Shown one piece after another: positions 51,619-60,620 of a stretch of DNA of 64,000 nt (the first letter of the stretch is position 1; the number at the start of each line of letters is the position of its first letter). This DNA is from Proteiniphilum sp. X52. GTDB lineage: Bacteria; Bacteroidota; Bacteroidia; Bacteroidales; Dysgonomonadaceae. Location of the stretch: the NCBI RefSeq assembly GCF_003712195.1, contig NZ_RDSD01000010.1:62001-126000 (forward strand). Reading direction: 5' to 3'. The notes beneath the pieces were generated by a model. It saw only the letters and a list, made by a program, of their open reading frames with translations, was not told the origin of the DNA and did not search any database. Both the position numbers and the translations under genes were made by a program.

Positions 51619-52288
51619 ATTTCCGGTCCTTTTTTCTCCAATATAAGATCATGAAAATTCCGAACAACATTCCTCCCAGATGGGCAAAGTGGGCTACATT
51701 GTCGCCCGTACGGTTGGCAACGCCGAAGAACAGTTCCAACAAGCCATACCCTGTCACAAACCACTTTGCTTTGATGGGAAAGGGAAAAGGGATGATGAAT
51801 AGTTGCGAATTGGGGAATAACATCCCGAAGGCCAATAGTATTCCGAAGACAGCCCCCGAAGCGCCTACGGTAACACTATTCACCATCGAAAACATCTCCG
51901 CGGGCAAGACTGTCCCCACTCTTAAAAAGACGACGAGCATCTGAATTAATCCTGCGCCGACACCGGTCACGAGGTAGTAGGTGAGGAATCGTTTCGATCC
52001 CCATACCTGCTCCAGCGTCCTGCCGAACATAAAAACGGCGAACATATTAAAAAAGACATGGGAGATGGAGTAGGGATCATGCAGGAACATATAGGTCACA
52101 AGCTGGTAGATCCGAAAATGTTCCGAAGCTACAAAATGCAATCCGAACTGCTGCGACAGATCGATATTCGCTCTTCTGAACAATACGAACTGTGCCAGCC
52201 AAATAATCCCGTTTATTATGATAATATTCTTTGTCACCATGGGTAATACCCCGGCAAAGCTATTTCTTGCGTTATTCATCTTTGTCAT
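51602..52288 (-). CDS. Rhomboid-family intramembrane serine protease
   Basis: 228 residues from MTKMNNARNS (ATG at 52288). The frame is open from 52315, but a -7-like element (TAATTTTG, 52310-52303 on the minus strand) lies inside that extension, so transcription likely starts after it. Hallmarks: LVTYMFLHDPYSISHVFFNM, catalytic Ser in VTVGASGAVFGILLAF (GxSG), and catalytic His in AHFAHLGGMLFG. First gene of a rhomboid-rhomboid-EEP operon. Confidence 0.9.
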   Translation of the reverse strand: MTKMNNARNSFAGVLPMVTKNIIIINGIIWLAQFVLFRRANIDLSQQFGLHFVASEHFRIYQLVTYMFLHDPYSISHVFFNMFAVFMFGRTLEQVWGSKRFLTYYLVTGVGAGLIQMLVVFLRVGTVLPAEMFSMVNSVTVGASGAVFGILLAFGMLFPNSQLFIIPFPFPIKAKWFVTGYGLLELFFGVANRTGDNVAHFAHLGGMLFGIFMILYWRKKDRKYGGFY

Positions 52289-52302
52289 CAATTGTTGAAG
52301 CG

Positions 52303-52310
52303 CAAAATTA
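52303..52310 (-). promoter_or_regulatory. -7 promoter element of the rhomboid operon
   Basis: TAATTTTG on the minus strand. It lies 15-22 bp upstream of the ATG at 52288 and favours that start over the one at 52315. Confidence 0.55.
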
Positions 52311-52415
52311 CGCATTATTTCGTTGAGAATGCGGAATTTTACCCCACAAAAGGATTTTTTTCACTAAAAACAAATACTTTTTACCTTTTTTCTTGATTGT
52401 TTTCGATTTATCACT

Positions 52416-52423
52416 TATATTTG
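52416..52423 (+). promoter_or_regulatory. -7 promoter element of the HU gene
   Basis: TATATTTG matches TAnnTTTG; a TTG at 52393-52395 lies 20 bp upstream as candidate -33. The resulting leader of about 55 bases precedes the HU ATG at 52485. Confidence 0.65.
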
Positions 52424-52484
52424 ACGCCAAAATGAGGCTCAGCCTTGACTTAGTGTATGTTTAATTCTTTATTTACGTTTTCTT

Positions 52485-52751
52485 ATGAACAAATCAGAAC
52501 TAATTAGCGCTATCGCCGATAAATCGGGCCTTAGCAAAGTGGACGCAAAAAAAGCGTTGGATGCTACCCTTGACACTATCTCCGGAGAAGTCAAAGCGGG
52601 CGGTAAAGTAGTATTGGTGGGATTCGGAACATTCTCTGTTTCTGAAAGAAGTGCCAGAAAAGGTATCAATCCTCGTACTAAAAAATCGATCAATATTCCG
52701 GCTAAAAAAACAGCTAAATTCAAAGCTGGTTCAGAGCTGTCCAATCTCTAA
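52485..52751 (+). CDS. HU-family DNA-binding protein
   Basis: 88 residues, full length. The HU/IHF pattern is MNKSELISAIADKSGLSKVD, KKALDATLDTISGEV, VVLVGFGTFSVSERSARKG, NPRTKKSINIPAKKTAKFKAG. The DNA-minor-groove arm carries the NPRT/NIPA Pro residues. It binds and bends DNA as a chromosome-organising protein. Strong promoter and terminator flank it. Confidence 0.96.
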   Translation: MNKSELISAIADKSGLSKVDAKKALDATLDTISGEVKAGGKVVLVGFGTFSVSERSARKGINPRTKKSINIPAKKTAKFKAGSELSNL

Positions 52752-52772
52752 GATATTGGTTGATTGCAGAAT

Positions 52773-52810
52773 AAAAAAGGAACAAATTGACGGATTTGTT
52801 CCTTTTTTAG
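52773..52810 (+). terminator. Rho-independent terminator of the HU gene
   Basis: AAAAAAGGAACAAAT (52773-52787) pairs perfectly with ATTTGTTCCTTTTTT (52794-52808) around a 6-base loop, with a T run on the 3' arm. Confidence 0.9.
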
Positions 52811-52883
52811 GGGTCGGATTGTCAAGTATCATACTATGGAGCAGTCCTTGGGGAAGAAATTGCGAAATTTCCGCCAAAGGTTG

Positions 52884-52913
52884 TTTGTGCAAAAGAAAAA
52901 ATTCCTACCTTTG
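52884..52913 (+). promoter_or_regulatory. Promoter of tRNA-Lys
   Basis: TTTG at 52884-52887 and TACCTTTG at 52906-52913 with 18 bp between them: a textbook Bacteroidetes -33/-7 promoter, 16 bp before the tRNA. Confidence 0.85.
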
Positions 52914-52928
52914 TCCTCCCAAAAAAAT

Positions 52929-53001
52929 GACTCCGTAGCTCAGTTGGTAGAGCAATTGACTCTTAATCAATGGGTCGAGGGTTCGAGCCCCTCCGGGGTC
53001 A
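52929..53001 (+). tRNA. tRNA-Lys (CTT anticodon)
   Basis: Full cloverleaf. The acceptor GACTCCG pairs with CGGGGTC (one T-G wobble). D arm GCTCAGTTGGTAGAGC. Anticodon arm ATTGA-CTCTTAA-TCAAT gives anticodon CTT (lysine, AAG). T arm GAGGGTTCGAGCCCCTC. Discriminator A at 53001; CCA not encoded. Confidence 0.96.
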
Positions 53002-53008
53002 CTTCATC

Positions 53009-53047
53009 GAACGCTTAAATATAGATATTTAGGCGTTTTTCTTTTTA
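53009..53047 (+). terminator. Terminator after tRNA-Lys
   Basis: AACGCTTAAATAT pairs with ATATTTAGGCGTT (one mismatch/wobble pair), followed by TTTCTTTTT, just past the tRNA 3' end. Confidence 0.8.
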
Positions 53048-53269
53048 TGTAGGTCTCTATAAATCGCAGCCGTTCTCCTATTTTTTCGTGGGTGTTGGGT
53101 ATAAAGTTAAACTGGAAAACCCTATGAACACAACAAACCTTAAAAACAGGGAGTCTGTTACTCACCCCATAGAACATTTTGCCAACCCCATTTGTCTATA
53201 AGGTATCCACCTTTGCCGGTCAAAATATGATGGGATTTGATGTGGACTCATTTTTGTTATAATATCTCT

Positions 53270-54307
53270 ATGATTACATTTCTTCCGGAAGGCATCTATT
53301 GTGAAGCGGGTAATTTTTACATTGACCCCTGGAGGCCGGTAGATAAAGCTTTGATCACCCACGGCCATGCAGACCACGCGCGAAGGGGAATGAAACATTA
53401 CTTATGCCATCACTATACAAAGCCGATATTAAAAAGCAGGATTGGTGTTGACATTGACGTCCAAAGTGTGGGGTATAACGAAGTGATCCGTATCAATGGT
53501 GTCAAAGTCTCTTTCCATCCCGCCGGACACATTATCGGTTCGGCGCAGGTCCGTTTGGAATACAAAGGCAGGATAGTGGTGGTTTCAGGGGATTACAAAG
53601 TGCAGGACGATGGATTGTCCACCCCCTTTGAACCTGTCAGGTGCCACGAATTTGTGTCGGAGAGCACTTTCGGATTACCCATTTATAATTGGCTTCCGGT
53701 TTGGGATTTGAACAAGCAGTTACAGGATTGGGTATTGCGAAATCAAACAAATGGTAAGACGTCGGTGTTAATCGGTTATTCTTTGGGCAAGGCACAGCGT
53801 ATTATGAAAGCCGTGGAAGGAATGGGTAGATTGTATGTGCATTATTCTATCGGAAAACTGAACGAGGCGTACGAAAGTGCCGGCATCGATCTGCCGGATT
53901 ATCATACCATTGACCTGAGGGAAGATGTCAGGTATCTGGACAAAGGTATCGTGATCGTACCCCCCTCCCTGTGGGATTCCAATGTTGTCCGCAAGATTCC
54001 GAATCAGGCAACGGCTATTTGTTCGGGCTGGATGCAGGTGCGGGGAGCCCGCCGTTGGCGAAGTGCGGATGCCGGTTTTGCCATCAGTGACCATGCCGAT
54101 TGGAACGGGCTGCTTGAAGCCATAAAAGCGACCGAAGCCGAAAAAGTGTATGTCACGCACGGTCAGACCTCCATTTTTACACGCTACCTGAATGAGATCG
54201 GCATACCTGCGGAAGAAGTGAAAACGGCTTTCGGGAATGAGGAAGAAGACAAAACGCTTTTAAGCCATGAAGTATCTCCTTCGCATGAACAGCCGGAAAT
54301 AAATTAA
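53270..54307 (+). CDS. Ligase-associated DNA exonuclease (metallo-beta-lactamase/beta-CASP type)
   Basis: 345 residues from MITFLPEGIYCEAGNF (ATG at 53270; an open extension to 53237 is unlikely). Zinc motif ALITHGHADHARRG, then KVSFHPAGHIIGSAQVRLEY, VVVSGDYKVQDDG, VLIGYSLGKAQRIM, and late His motifs (ISDHADWNGLL, VYVTHGQTS). This matches the SNM1-like exonuclease always coded beside the LigB-type ligase in the 'ligase-associated' repair operon. It processes DNA ends before sealing. The ligase follows 13 bp downstream. Confidence 0.93.
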   Translation: MITFLPEGIYCEAGNFYIDPWRPVDKALITHGHADHARRGMKHYLCHHYTKPILKSRIGVDIDVQSVGYNEVIRINGVKVSFHPAGHIIGSAQVRLEYKGRIVVVSGDYKVQDDGLSTPFEPVRCHEFVSESTFGLPIYNWLPVWDLNKQLQDWVLRNQTNGKTSVLIGYSLGKAQRIMKAVEGMGRLYVHYSIGKLNEAYESAGIDLPDYHTIDLREDVRYLDKGIVIVPPSLWDSNVVRKIPNQATAICSGWMQVRGARRWRSADAGFAISDHADWNGLLEAIKATEAEKVYVTHGQTSIFTRYLNEIGIPAEEVKTAFGNEEEDKTLLSHEVSPSHEQPEIN

Positions 54308-54320
54308 TAATCCCATTTAT

Positions 54321-55901
54321 ATGAAATCATTTGTCCGCCTGGTAAGCGCATTGGACATTACCAACAAGACCACTCAGAAACTGGAGGCTATCGACCGTTT
54401 TCTTGACGAAGCGGATGAGCAGGACAAGTTGTGGCTATTGGCCTTGTTCACGGGCAAACGTCCTCGTCGTAATATACACAGTGGCTTAATGAGGCAATGG
54501 GCAATAGAGCGGTCAGGCATTTCGGAATGGTTGTTTTCAGAAAGCTATTCATCGGTGGGGGATATGAGCGAAACCATCGCCCTTATCTTACCGCAACCCC
54601 GTGAAAATATAGAAAGAAGCTTGTCGGAATGGATGGATCTGATTATGGGGTTGAAAGACAAATCCGAGGAAGAAAAGAAAAGTTTTGTGTTGGAGTCGTG
54701 GGATGGACTGCCGGCTACAGAACGTTTTATTTTCAACAAGTTGTTAGGCGGTAGCTTCCGACTCGGTGTTTCTTCCAAAACCCTCATCAATGCGCTTGCC
54801 AAACGTTATGATCTCGATGCGAATGCCGTTGCTCACAGCATCATGGGGGATTGGAAAATGGGCGAAGTGACGTTTGAAGGGTTGGTAAACGGCAATTATT
54901 CCGATACCCAGCTTTCCAAGCCCTACCCTTTTTGCCTGGCGTATGCCCTGGACAAGTTGCCGGAAAATTTGGGCAACATAGGCGAATGGCAGGTGGAATA
55001 TAAATGGGACGGTATCCGCGGGCAGTTTGTCAAACGGAAGGGGGAGGTTTTCATCTGGTCGCGGGGGGAAGAACTGGTGACCGCGCAATTTCCCGAAATC
55101 CGGGATGAGTTGCTGCGCTGGCGGGGTGATTTTGTCATAGACGGTGAGATATTGGTTATAAAAGATGATGAGGTGCTCAATTTTTCGGAACTGCAGAAAC
55201 GTCTCAACCGGAAAACGCTCACCAAAAAAATGATGGAAGAACTGCCTGTCCGGGTTTTCGCATACGATTTGTTGGAGTGGGAGGGAGAGGATTGGCGCGG
55301 GAAAGCGATGGATGAACGCAGGGCAAAGTTGGAAATGCTGTTCCAACTCAATCCATCCAGCCATTTGCGACTTTCCGCGATTATACCCTGTTTGAATTGG
55401 GATGAATTAACGGCGCTTAGGGAAAACGCAAGAGATATGAGGAGTGAAGGACTGATGCTCAAGCACAGGCAATCGCCCTATCATACCGGCCGTAAAAAAG
55501 GCAATTGGTGGAAATGGAAAATCAGTCCTTTGACCATTGATGCGGTTTTGATCTATGCCCGGAAAGGAAGCGGCCGTCGCAGCGCCTATTATACCGATTA
55601 TACCTTTGCCGTGAAAAGCGAGGGCAAACTCGTCACCATCGCCAAAGCCTATTCGGGCTTGACAGACAAGGAAATCCAGGAAGTCAGTCGTTTTGTGAAT
55701 AAAAATGCCCTGGAGAAATTCGGCCCTGTCCGTACAGTGAAACCTGAGCTGGTGTTTGAAATTGCCTTTGAAGGCATCGGTTTCAGCACGCGGCACAAAT
55801 CGGGCGTGGCATTGCGTTTTCCACGGATTGTACGATGGCGCAAAGACAAAACCGTCGATGAAATTGATGATATTGAGGAAATCAAGAAACTGATTAAATA
55901 A
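54321..55901 (+). CDS. ATP-dependent DNA ligase (ligase-associated operon)
   Basis: 526 residues. An N-terminal helical DNA-binding domain contains ERFIFNKLLGGSFRLGVSSK. The nucleotidyltransferase domain has the adenylated Lys in VEYKWDGIRGQ (K228), then motif III-like FAYDLLEWEGEDWR, SEGLMLKHRQSPYH (motif IV), and GNWWKWKISPLTIDAVLIYA (motif V with catalytic Lys residues). A C-terminal OB domain follows. It seals nicks using ATP, distinct from the NAD ligase of replication. Second gene of the exonuclease-ligase-helicase-PdeM operon. Confidence 0.95.
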   Translation: MKSFVRLVSALDITNKTTQKLEAIDRFLDEADEQDKLWLLALFTGKRPRRNIHSGLMRQWAIERSGISEWLFSESYSSVGDMSETIALILPQPRENIERSLSEWMDLIMGLKDKSEEEKKSFVLESWDGLPATERFIFNKLLGGSFRLGVSSKTLINALAKRYDLDANAVAHSIMGDWKMGEVTFEGLVNGNYSDTQLSKPYPFCLAYALDKLPENLGNIGEWQVEYKWDGIRGQFVKRKGEVFIWSRGEELVTAQFPEIRDELLRWRGDFVIDGEILVIKDDEVLNFSELQKRLNRKTLTKKMMEELPVRVFAYDLLEWEGEDWRGKAMDERRAKLEMLFQLNPSSHLRLSAIIPCLNWDELTALRENARDMRSEGLMLKHRQSPYHTGRKKGNWWKWKISPLTIDAVLIYARKGSGRRSAYYTDYTFAVKSEGKLVTIAKAYSGLTDKEIQEVSRFVNKNALEKFGPVRTVKPELVFEIAFEGIGFSTRHKSGVALRFPRIVRWRKDKTVDEIDDIEEIKKLIK

Positions 55902-55908
55902 CTGCGTT

Positions 55909-58371
55909 TTGGACAGGAAATTCCCACAAACAGAAGGATATGCTATTATTGCGCAGTGGATGCGGTCCAAAGGCAATACGCCGTTTGGTTTTCAGGAGAG
56001 AACCTGGGAGCGCTACGCCAATGGTTACAGTGGAATGGTCATCGCGCCCACAGGGTTTGGAAAAACATTTTCAGTCTTCCTGGCCGTGCTGATCGACTTT
56101 ATGAACCACCCCGACCAGTATAAAAGCGGGTTAAAGCTCCTATGGATTACCCCGCTACGCTCACTGGCCAAGGATCTGGGAAGAGCCATGCAGGAAGCCA
56201 TAGAAGAAATAGGGCTCGACTGGACGGTGGGCGTACGCAACGGTGACACAGAGGTGAAAGTGAAACAACGCCAGAACAAGGCGATGCCGGATGTGCTGCT
56301 GGTGACGCCCGAAAGCCTGCACTTGCTGTTGGCCCAAAAAGGGAGGCAGAGTTTTTTCAAAAGCATGCGATGTGTTGCCGTGGATGAGTGGCACGAGCTT
56401 TTGAGCACAAAACGTGGAGTGATGGTGGAATTGGCGTTGGCTTATTTGAAAAGCCAACATAACAAACTGCGTGTCTGGGGTATCACGGCTACTATCGGCA
56501 ATCTTGACGAAGCCATGGATGTTCTGTTGCCTACCGGAAAAAAGAAAACAAAAGTCATTGCCAAAGAGAAAAAACAGATCGATATTTTGCCGGTATATCC
56601 TGACGAGGTGGAACTATTGCCCTGGGCCGGTCATCTCGGTGGTAGACTGGCGGACAAGGTTGTTCCGATCATTTTGGAAAGCAAATCCACCCTCATTTTT
56701 ACCAACACCCGCAATCAGAGTGAGATGTGGTATCAACTTCTGTTGGATGCCTATCCCGATTTTGCAGGAAAGCTGGCCTTGCACCACAGCTCGATCGACG
56801 GGAACATCCGGCAGTGGATAGAAGAGGCGTTGAGTGAAGGCAGGTTGAAAGCTGTGGTGTCGACTTCGTCATTGGATTTGGGCGTGGATTTCAAGCCGGT
56901 AGATACCGTCATCCAGATCGGGTCGAGCAAAGGTGTGGCGAGATTTATGCAACGTGCCGGCAGAAGCGGACATTCACCCTATGAAGTGTCCAAAATCTAT
57001 TTTGTCCCGACACATTCTCTGGAACTTATCGAAGTGTCGGCACTGAAAGAAGCGGTCAAAACGCAAACCATTGAACGGCGGGAACCCATGGTGCTGACCT
57101 TTGACGTGCTGGTCCAGTTTTTAGTAACCATCGCATTAGGTGGAGGATTCAAGGCTGACGAACTGCTTGCCGTTATCAAAAGTACGTTTGCGTTTTCTGA
57201 AATCACCGAAGAAGAATGGCGGTGGTGTATCGTCTTCATCACACAGGGTGGCAGTGTGGGTAAGAATTATGAGGAATTCCACAAAGTGGTCAGACAGGAA
57301 GACGGATTATTTGTGGTTCAAAAACGGCGTATAGCGATGTTGCACCGCATGAATATCGGCGTGATCGTGAGTGATGCCATGTTGCGGGTGAAATTCATCT
57401 CAGGCGGTTACCTGGGCATGGTGGAAGAGTATTTTATTTCCAAGTTGAAAAAAGGTGATAAATTCATTCTGGCCGGGAGAACAGTGGAGTTGGCACACAT
57501 CAAAGAAATGACCGTCTATGTCAGGAATGCCTCGGGCAGAGCCATCGCGCCAAGCTGGCTCGGTGGACGGTTGTCATTGACTTCCAATCTATCCTATTTT
57601 CTACGGCAGAAGTTGGCTTTGTCGGCACATCCGCAGGCGAAGGAAAAAGAGCTTAATTTTCTGCATCCTTTACTGGCAAGGCAGAGCGAGCATTCGCATA
57701 TCCCCGCTGCGGATGAGTTTTTAGTGGAGTTCATCAAGACCCGGGAAGGATATCATCTGTTTATGTATCCTTTTGAGGGCCGGTTGGTGCATGAGGTGAT
57801 GTCAGCGGTTATCGCGCACCGTATCAGCCGATTGTATCCGATCAGCTTTTCAATAGCGATGAATGACTATGGGTTTGAACTGTTTTCCGATTCGGAAATC
57901 AAGCTTTCTGAACGGGAACTTCAGCAAGTCCTCAGCAGGGAAAACCTTATGCGGGATGTCGTTGACAGTATCAATGCCACGGAAATGGCCAGGCGGAAAT
58001 TCCGGGATATTGCCGTAATTTCGGGAATGGTTATTCGGAACGTGTGTGGAAAGCAGCGTAACAATAAATCATTGCAGTCCTCCTCGGGACTTATATTTCA
58101 GGTGTTGGAGGAATATGAGCCCCGCAGTCTTTTACTACGACAAGCTTATGCCGAAGTGTTTAATCTGCAGCTGGAAGAAGAACGGTTGATCGCTGCGTTC
58201 AACCGCATCAACCAAAGCAAGGTCATCTGCCGGTTTTCGACGGCATTTACCCCGTTGAGCTTTCCGATAAAGGTGGACAGCCTGCGCCAAACCCTCTCGA
58301 GCGAAGACCTGACAGCACGTATCGCGAAGTTGCAGGAAAGAACATTAAAGCAATCTAAAAAGCGTGTATGA
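55909..58371 (+). CDS. Lhr-Core-like ligase-associated DNA helicase
   Basis: 820 residues, superfamily 2 helicase. Walker A in MVIAPTGFGKTFSVFLAVL, DExH in RCVAVDEWHELLSTKRG, motif III WGITATIGN, motif V VVSTSSLDLGVDFKPVD, and motif VI RFMQRAGRSGHSPYEV. Winged-helix and Lhr-specific beta/helical domains then follow. A TTG codon at 55909 is the only plausible start. It moves 3'-to-5' on single-stranded DNA in characterised relatives. It lies 7 bp after the ligase and overlaps PdeM by 4 bp. Confidence 0.94.
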   Translation: MDRKFPQTEGYAIIAQWMRSKGNTPFGFQERTWERYANGYSGMVIAPTGFGKTFSVFLAVLIDFMNHPDQYKSGLKLLWITPLRSLAKDLGRAMQEAIEEIGLDWTVGVRNGDTEVKVKQRQNKAMPDVLLVTPESLHLLLAQKGRQSFFKSMRCVAVDEWHELLSTKRGVMVELALAYLKSQHNKLRVWGITATIGNLDEAMDVLLPTGKKKTKVIAKEKKQIDILPVYPDEVELLPWAGHLGGRLADKVVPIILESKSTLIFTNTRNQSEMWYQLLLDAYPDFAGKLALHHSSIDGNIRQWIEEALSEGRLKAVVSTSSLDLGVDFKPVDTVIQIGSSKGVARFMQRAGRSGHSPYEVSKIYFVPTHSLELIEVSALKEAVKTQTIERREPMVLTFDVLVQFLVTIALGGGFKADELLAVIKSTFAFSEITEEEWRWCIVFITQGGSVGKNYEEFHKVVRQEDGLFVVQKRRIAMLHRMNIGVIVSDAMLRVKFISGGYLGMVEEYFISKLKKGDKFILAGRTVELAHIKEMTVYVRNASGRAIAPSWLGGRLSLTSNLSYFLRQKLALSAHPQAKEKELNFLHPLLARQSEHSHIPAADEFLVEFIKTREGYHLFMYPFEGRLVHEVMSAVIAHRISRLYPISFSIAMNDYGFELFSDSEIKLSERELQQVLSRENLMRDVVDSINATEMARRKFRDIAVISGMVIRNVCGKQRNNKSLQSSSGLIFQVLEEYEPRSLLLRQAYAEVFNLQLEEERLIAAFNRINQSKVICRFSTAFTPLSFPIKVDSLRQTLSSEDLTARIAKLQERTLKQSKKRV

Positions 58372-59012
58372 AACTCTCGGAACATCCCCTGTCATTTGGC
58401 GGCCACGAACTACTCCTGACCAATCAACGGGCGATCTATTGGCCCCGGGAGGATGTGCTGATACTCTCCGATCTGCATCTGGGAAAAGCGGCTCATTTTC
58501 GTAAACACGGCATAGCATTGCCCACCACCGTAAGTGAGCAAGACCTGTTCCGTTTACAACAACTGTTGGTTCATTACCACCCAGGACAAGTGATCATTGT
58601 GGGAGACCTGATTCATGCCGGCGCAAATAAGGAGGTGGAATCTTTCAGAAACCTGGCTTTGCAGTTTCCCGAGACCTGTTTTTCGCTCATCAAGGGCAAT
58701 CACGACAAGTATGCTGCCAGCAAGTTGAATGAATTGGGCATTAGCCATTATTACGACACGCTGCAATTGCAAAATATTCACTTCTCCCATTACCCTGTCC
58801 AACATGAGATCCCGACCATCAGCGGGCATATCCACCCTGGGGTGAGTGTCCGTATGCCCCATGGGAAGTACCTGAGATTTCCCTGCTTTGCCCTTACAGG
58901 CAATCTGCTTATCCTGCCTGCCTTCAGCCTGTTTACCGGTTTGGATACGCGTTCGCTGTCAGAAAAAACGGCTTATTATGCGATTCACGAAGAGGGAATT
59001 TTCACTGTCTGA
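58368..59012 (+). CDS. pdeM: Ligase-associated DNA damage response phosphoesterase/endonuclease
   Basis: 214 residues, calcineurin-like metallophosphoesterase. Metal motifs in order: LILSDLHLGKAAHFRKHG (D-x-H), IIVGDLIHAG (GD), IKGNHDKYAA (GNHD), HFSHYPVQ and ISGHIHPGVSV (GHxH). It hydrolyses phosphodiesters/monoesters, presumably cleaning DNA ends. Last gene of the operon, overlapping the helicase by 4 bp (ATGA). Confidence 0.94.
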   Translation: MKLSEHPLSFGGHELLLTNQRAIYWPREDVLILSDLHLGKAAHFRKHGIALPTTVSEQDLFRLQQLLVHYHPGQVIIVGDLIHAGANKEVESFRNLALQFPETCFSLIKGNHDKYAASKLNELGISHYYDTLQLQNIHFSHYPVQHEIPTISGHIHPGVSVRMPHGKYLRFPCFALTGNLLILPAFSLFTGLDTRSLSEKTAYYAIHEEGIFTV

Positions 59013-59196
59013 ATCAGACACGATAATGGGTACTTTAATATTGAAATACTTTCAACTAACGAGAATATACCCGTGAGACGAATAAAAGCCCGTGGGTGTG
59101 TAGGCCGCATACGCATCATATTGCGTCTGCTGAGTGTTTTGCGTTTTTTGATGATATCCGGGCGTAAATGGAAGGCAATACCGGATTAAATTCCAT

Positions 59197-59204
59197 AAAT
59201 TTGT
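59197..59204 (+). promoter_or_regulatory. -7 promoter element of the Gfo/Idh gene
   Basis: TAAATTTG matches TAnnTTTG and lies 22 bp before the ATG at 59227, which supports that start over an open extension to 59203. Confidence 0.6.
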
Positions 59205-59226
59205 GTTTTTATATATTATACATACT

Positions 59227-60570
59227 ATGACAACAAGAAGGGAATTTATCAAAAATGTCGCGATCGGTACTGCCGCTGTGTCAGTAGGTGGTGTATTACC
59301 TGGGTTTAGTGCAAGGAGTTATCACAACATTGTGGGCGCCAATGAGAAAATAAGGATGGGCGCCATCGGGGTGAATTCGCGGGGGAATGCGCTGGCCGGC
59401 GGATTTGCGAAGGAGAAAGGTTGTGAAATCGCTTATGTATGCGATGTCGACAAACGCGCCATGGAGAAATGTATAGCCAACGTGGCGAAAATTGCGGGTG
59501 ACACGCCCACCGGGGAGAAGGACATCAGAAAACTGTTGGAGAAAAAAGATCTGGATGCTGTGATCATTGCTACACCCGAACATTGGCATGCGCCGGGTGC
59601 ACTTATGGCCATGAAAGCCGGGAAACATGTATACCTGGAAAAACCAACCAGCCACAATCCCGCTGAGGATGAAATATTGATGCAGGCGGTGAGGAAATAC
59701 AATGTCGTTGCCGCAACAGGTATGCAGCGCAGATCATGGCCTAACGTGATCAATGCGATACGGGAAATAAAAGATGGTGCCATCGGCAAGGTTTATTTCG
59801 GTAAAGCCTGGTATGCAAATAACAGGCCTTCTATCGGTACGGGTAAGGTTACCTCAGTACCTGATTGGCTCGATTGGGAGTTATGGCAGGGACCCGCGCC
59901 GAGAGTCTCTGACTACAAAGACAATTATCTCCATTACCACTGGCATTGGTTTTATAATTGGGGAACCGGAGAAGCGGGAAACAACGGCGTGCACTTTCTT
60001 GATATCCTCAGATGGGGGATGGGCCTGACTTATCCCACGCATGTGAATTCTTCCGGAGGAAGATACGTGTATAATGACGACTGGCAGTTCCCGGATACCC
60101 AGGTAGTGAATCTCGAGTATGGAAATGACAAGTTGATCACATGGGAAGGCCGTAGTTGCAATGGCCGCGACATTGAAGGTTCTTCGGTGGGTTGCGCGTT
60201 CTACGGAGAGACTGGCACGCTGGTTATTGGAGGTGGAAATGCCTATAAGATATATGACCTGAAAAATAAACTGGTGAAAGAGGTCACCAGTGAAATGTCT
60301 TTTAAAGCCGGGGACATCAAGAATCCAACAGAACAGCTTGATTCATTCCATTTCTCCAATTTTTTGGATGGTATCAGCAAAGGTACCGCATTAAATGCCG
60401 ATATCAATGTGGGATGTATCAGCACCACTCTGGCCCATTTGGGTAATATCTCCCAGCGAACAAAAACCACTTTCAGGACAAATCCTGTGAACGGACATAT
60501 CATCAATAACCCCACAGCCAATAAGCTCTGGAGCAGGGAGTATCAAAAAGGCTGGGAGATGAAATTATAA
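59227..60570 (+). CDS. Exported Gfo/Idh/MocA-family oxidoreductase
   Basis: 447 residues from MTTRREFIKNVAIGTAAVS (ATG at 59227), a Tat-type signal peptide. Rossmann start KIRMGAIGVNSRGNALAGGF, then CDVDKRAMEKC, the dinucleotide/substrate motif LEKPTSHNPAEDE (E-K-P, with catalytic Lys), and the C-terminal domain with HYHWHWFYNWGTGEAGNNG. It likely acts on a sugar or inositol derivative with tightly bound NAD(P), folded before export. It is monocistronic, next to other Tat-exported proteins of apparently related glycan metabolism. Confidence 0.9.
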   Translation: MTTRREFIKNVAIGTAAVSVGGVLPGFSARSYHNIVGANEKIRMGAIGVNSRGNALAGGFAKEKGCEIAYVCDVDKRAMEKCIANVAKIAGDTPTGEKDIRKLLEKKDLDAVIIATPEHWHAPGALMAMKAGKHVYLEKPTSHNPAEDEILMQAVRKYNVVAATGMQRRSWPNVINAIREIKDGAIGKVYFGKAWYANNRPSIGTGKVTSVPDWLDWELWQGPAPRVSDYKDNYLHYHWHWFYNWGTGEAGNNGVHFLDILRWGMGLTYPTHVNSSGGRYVYNDDWQFPDTQVVNLEYGNDKLITWEGRSCNGRDIEGSSVGCAFYGETGTLVIGGGNAYKIYDLKNKLVKEVTSEMSFKAGDIKNPTEQLDSFHFSNFLDGISKGTALNADINVGCISTTLAHLGNISQRTKTTFRTNPVNGHIINNPTANKLWSREYQKGWEMKL

Positions 60571-60620
60571 ACCGTTTTTGAAAGCTCTGTTTTTGTCCCG
60601 TTGGGATGGATAACTGAATA

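Noticed and set aside
53124-53201. 25-codon ORF between tRNA-Lys and the exonuclease gene
   Set aside because: Too short, no ribosome-binding or family support.
54744-55976. Long minus-strand frames opposite the DNA ligase
   Set aside because: Antisense shadows; the ligase has all catalytic motifs in the plus frame.
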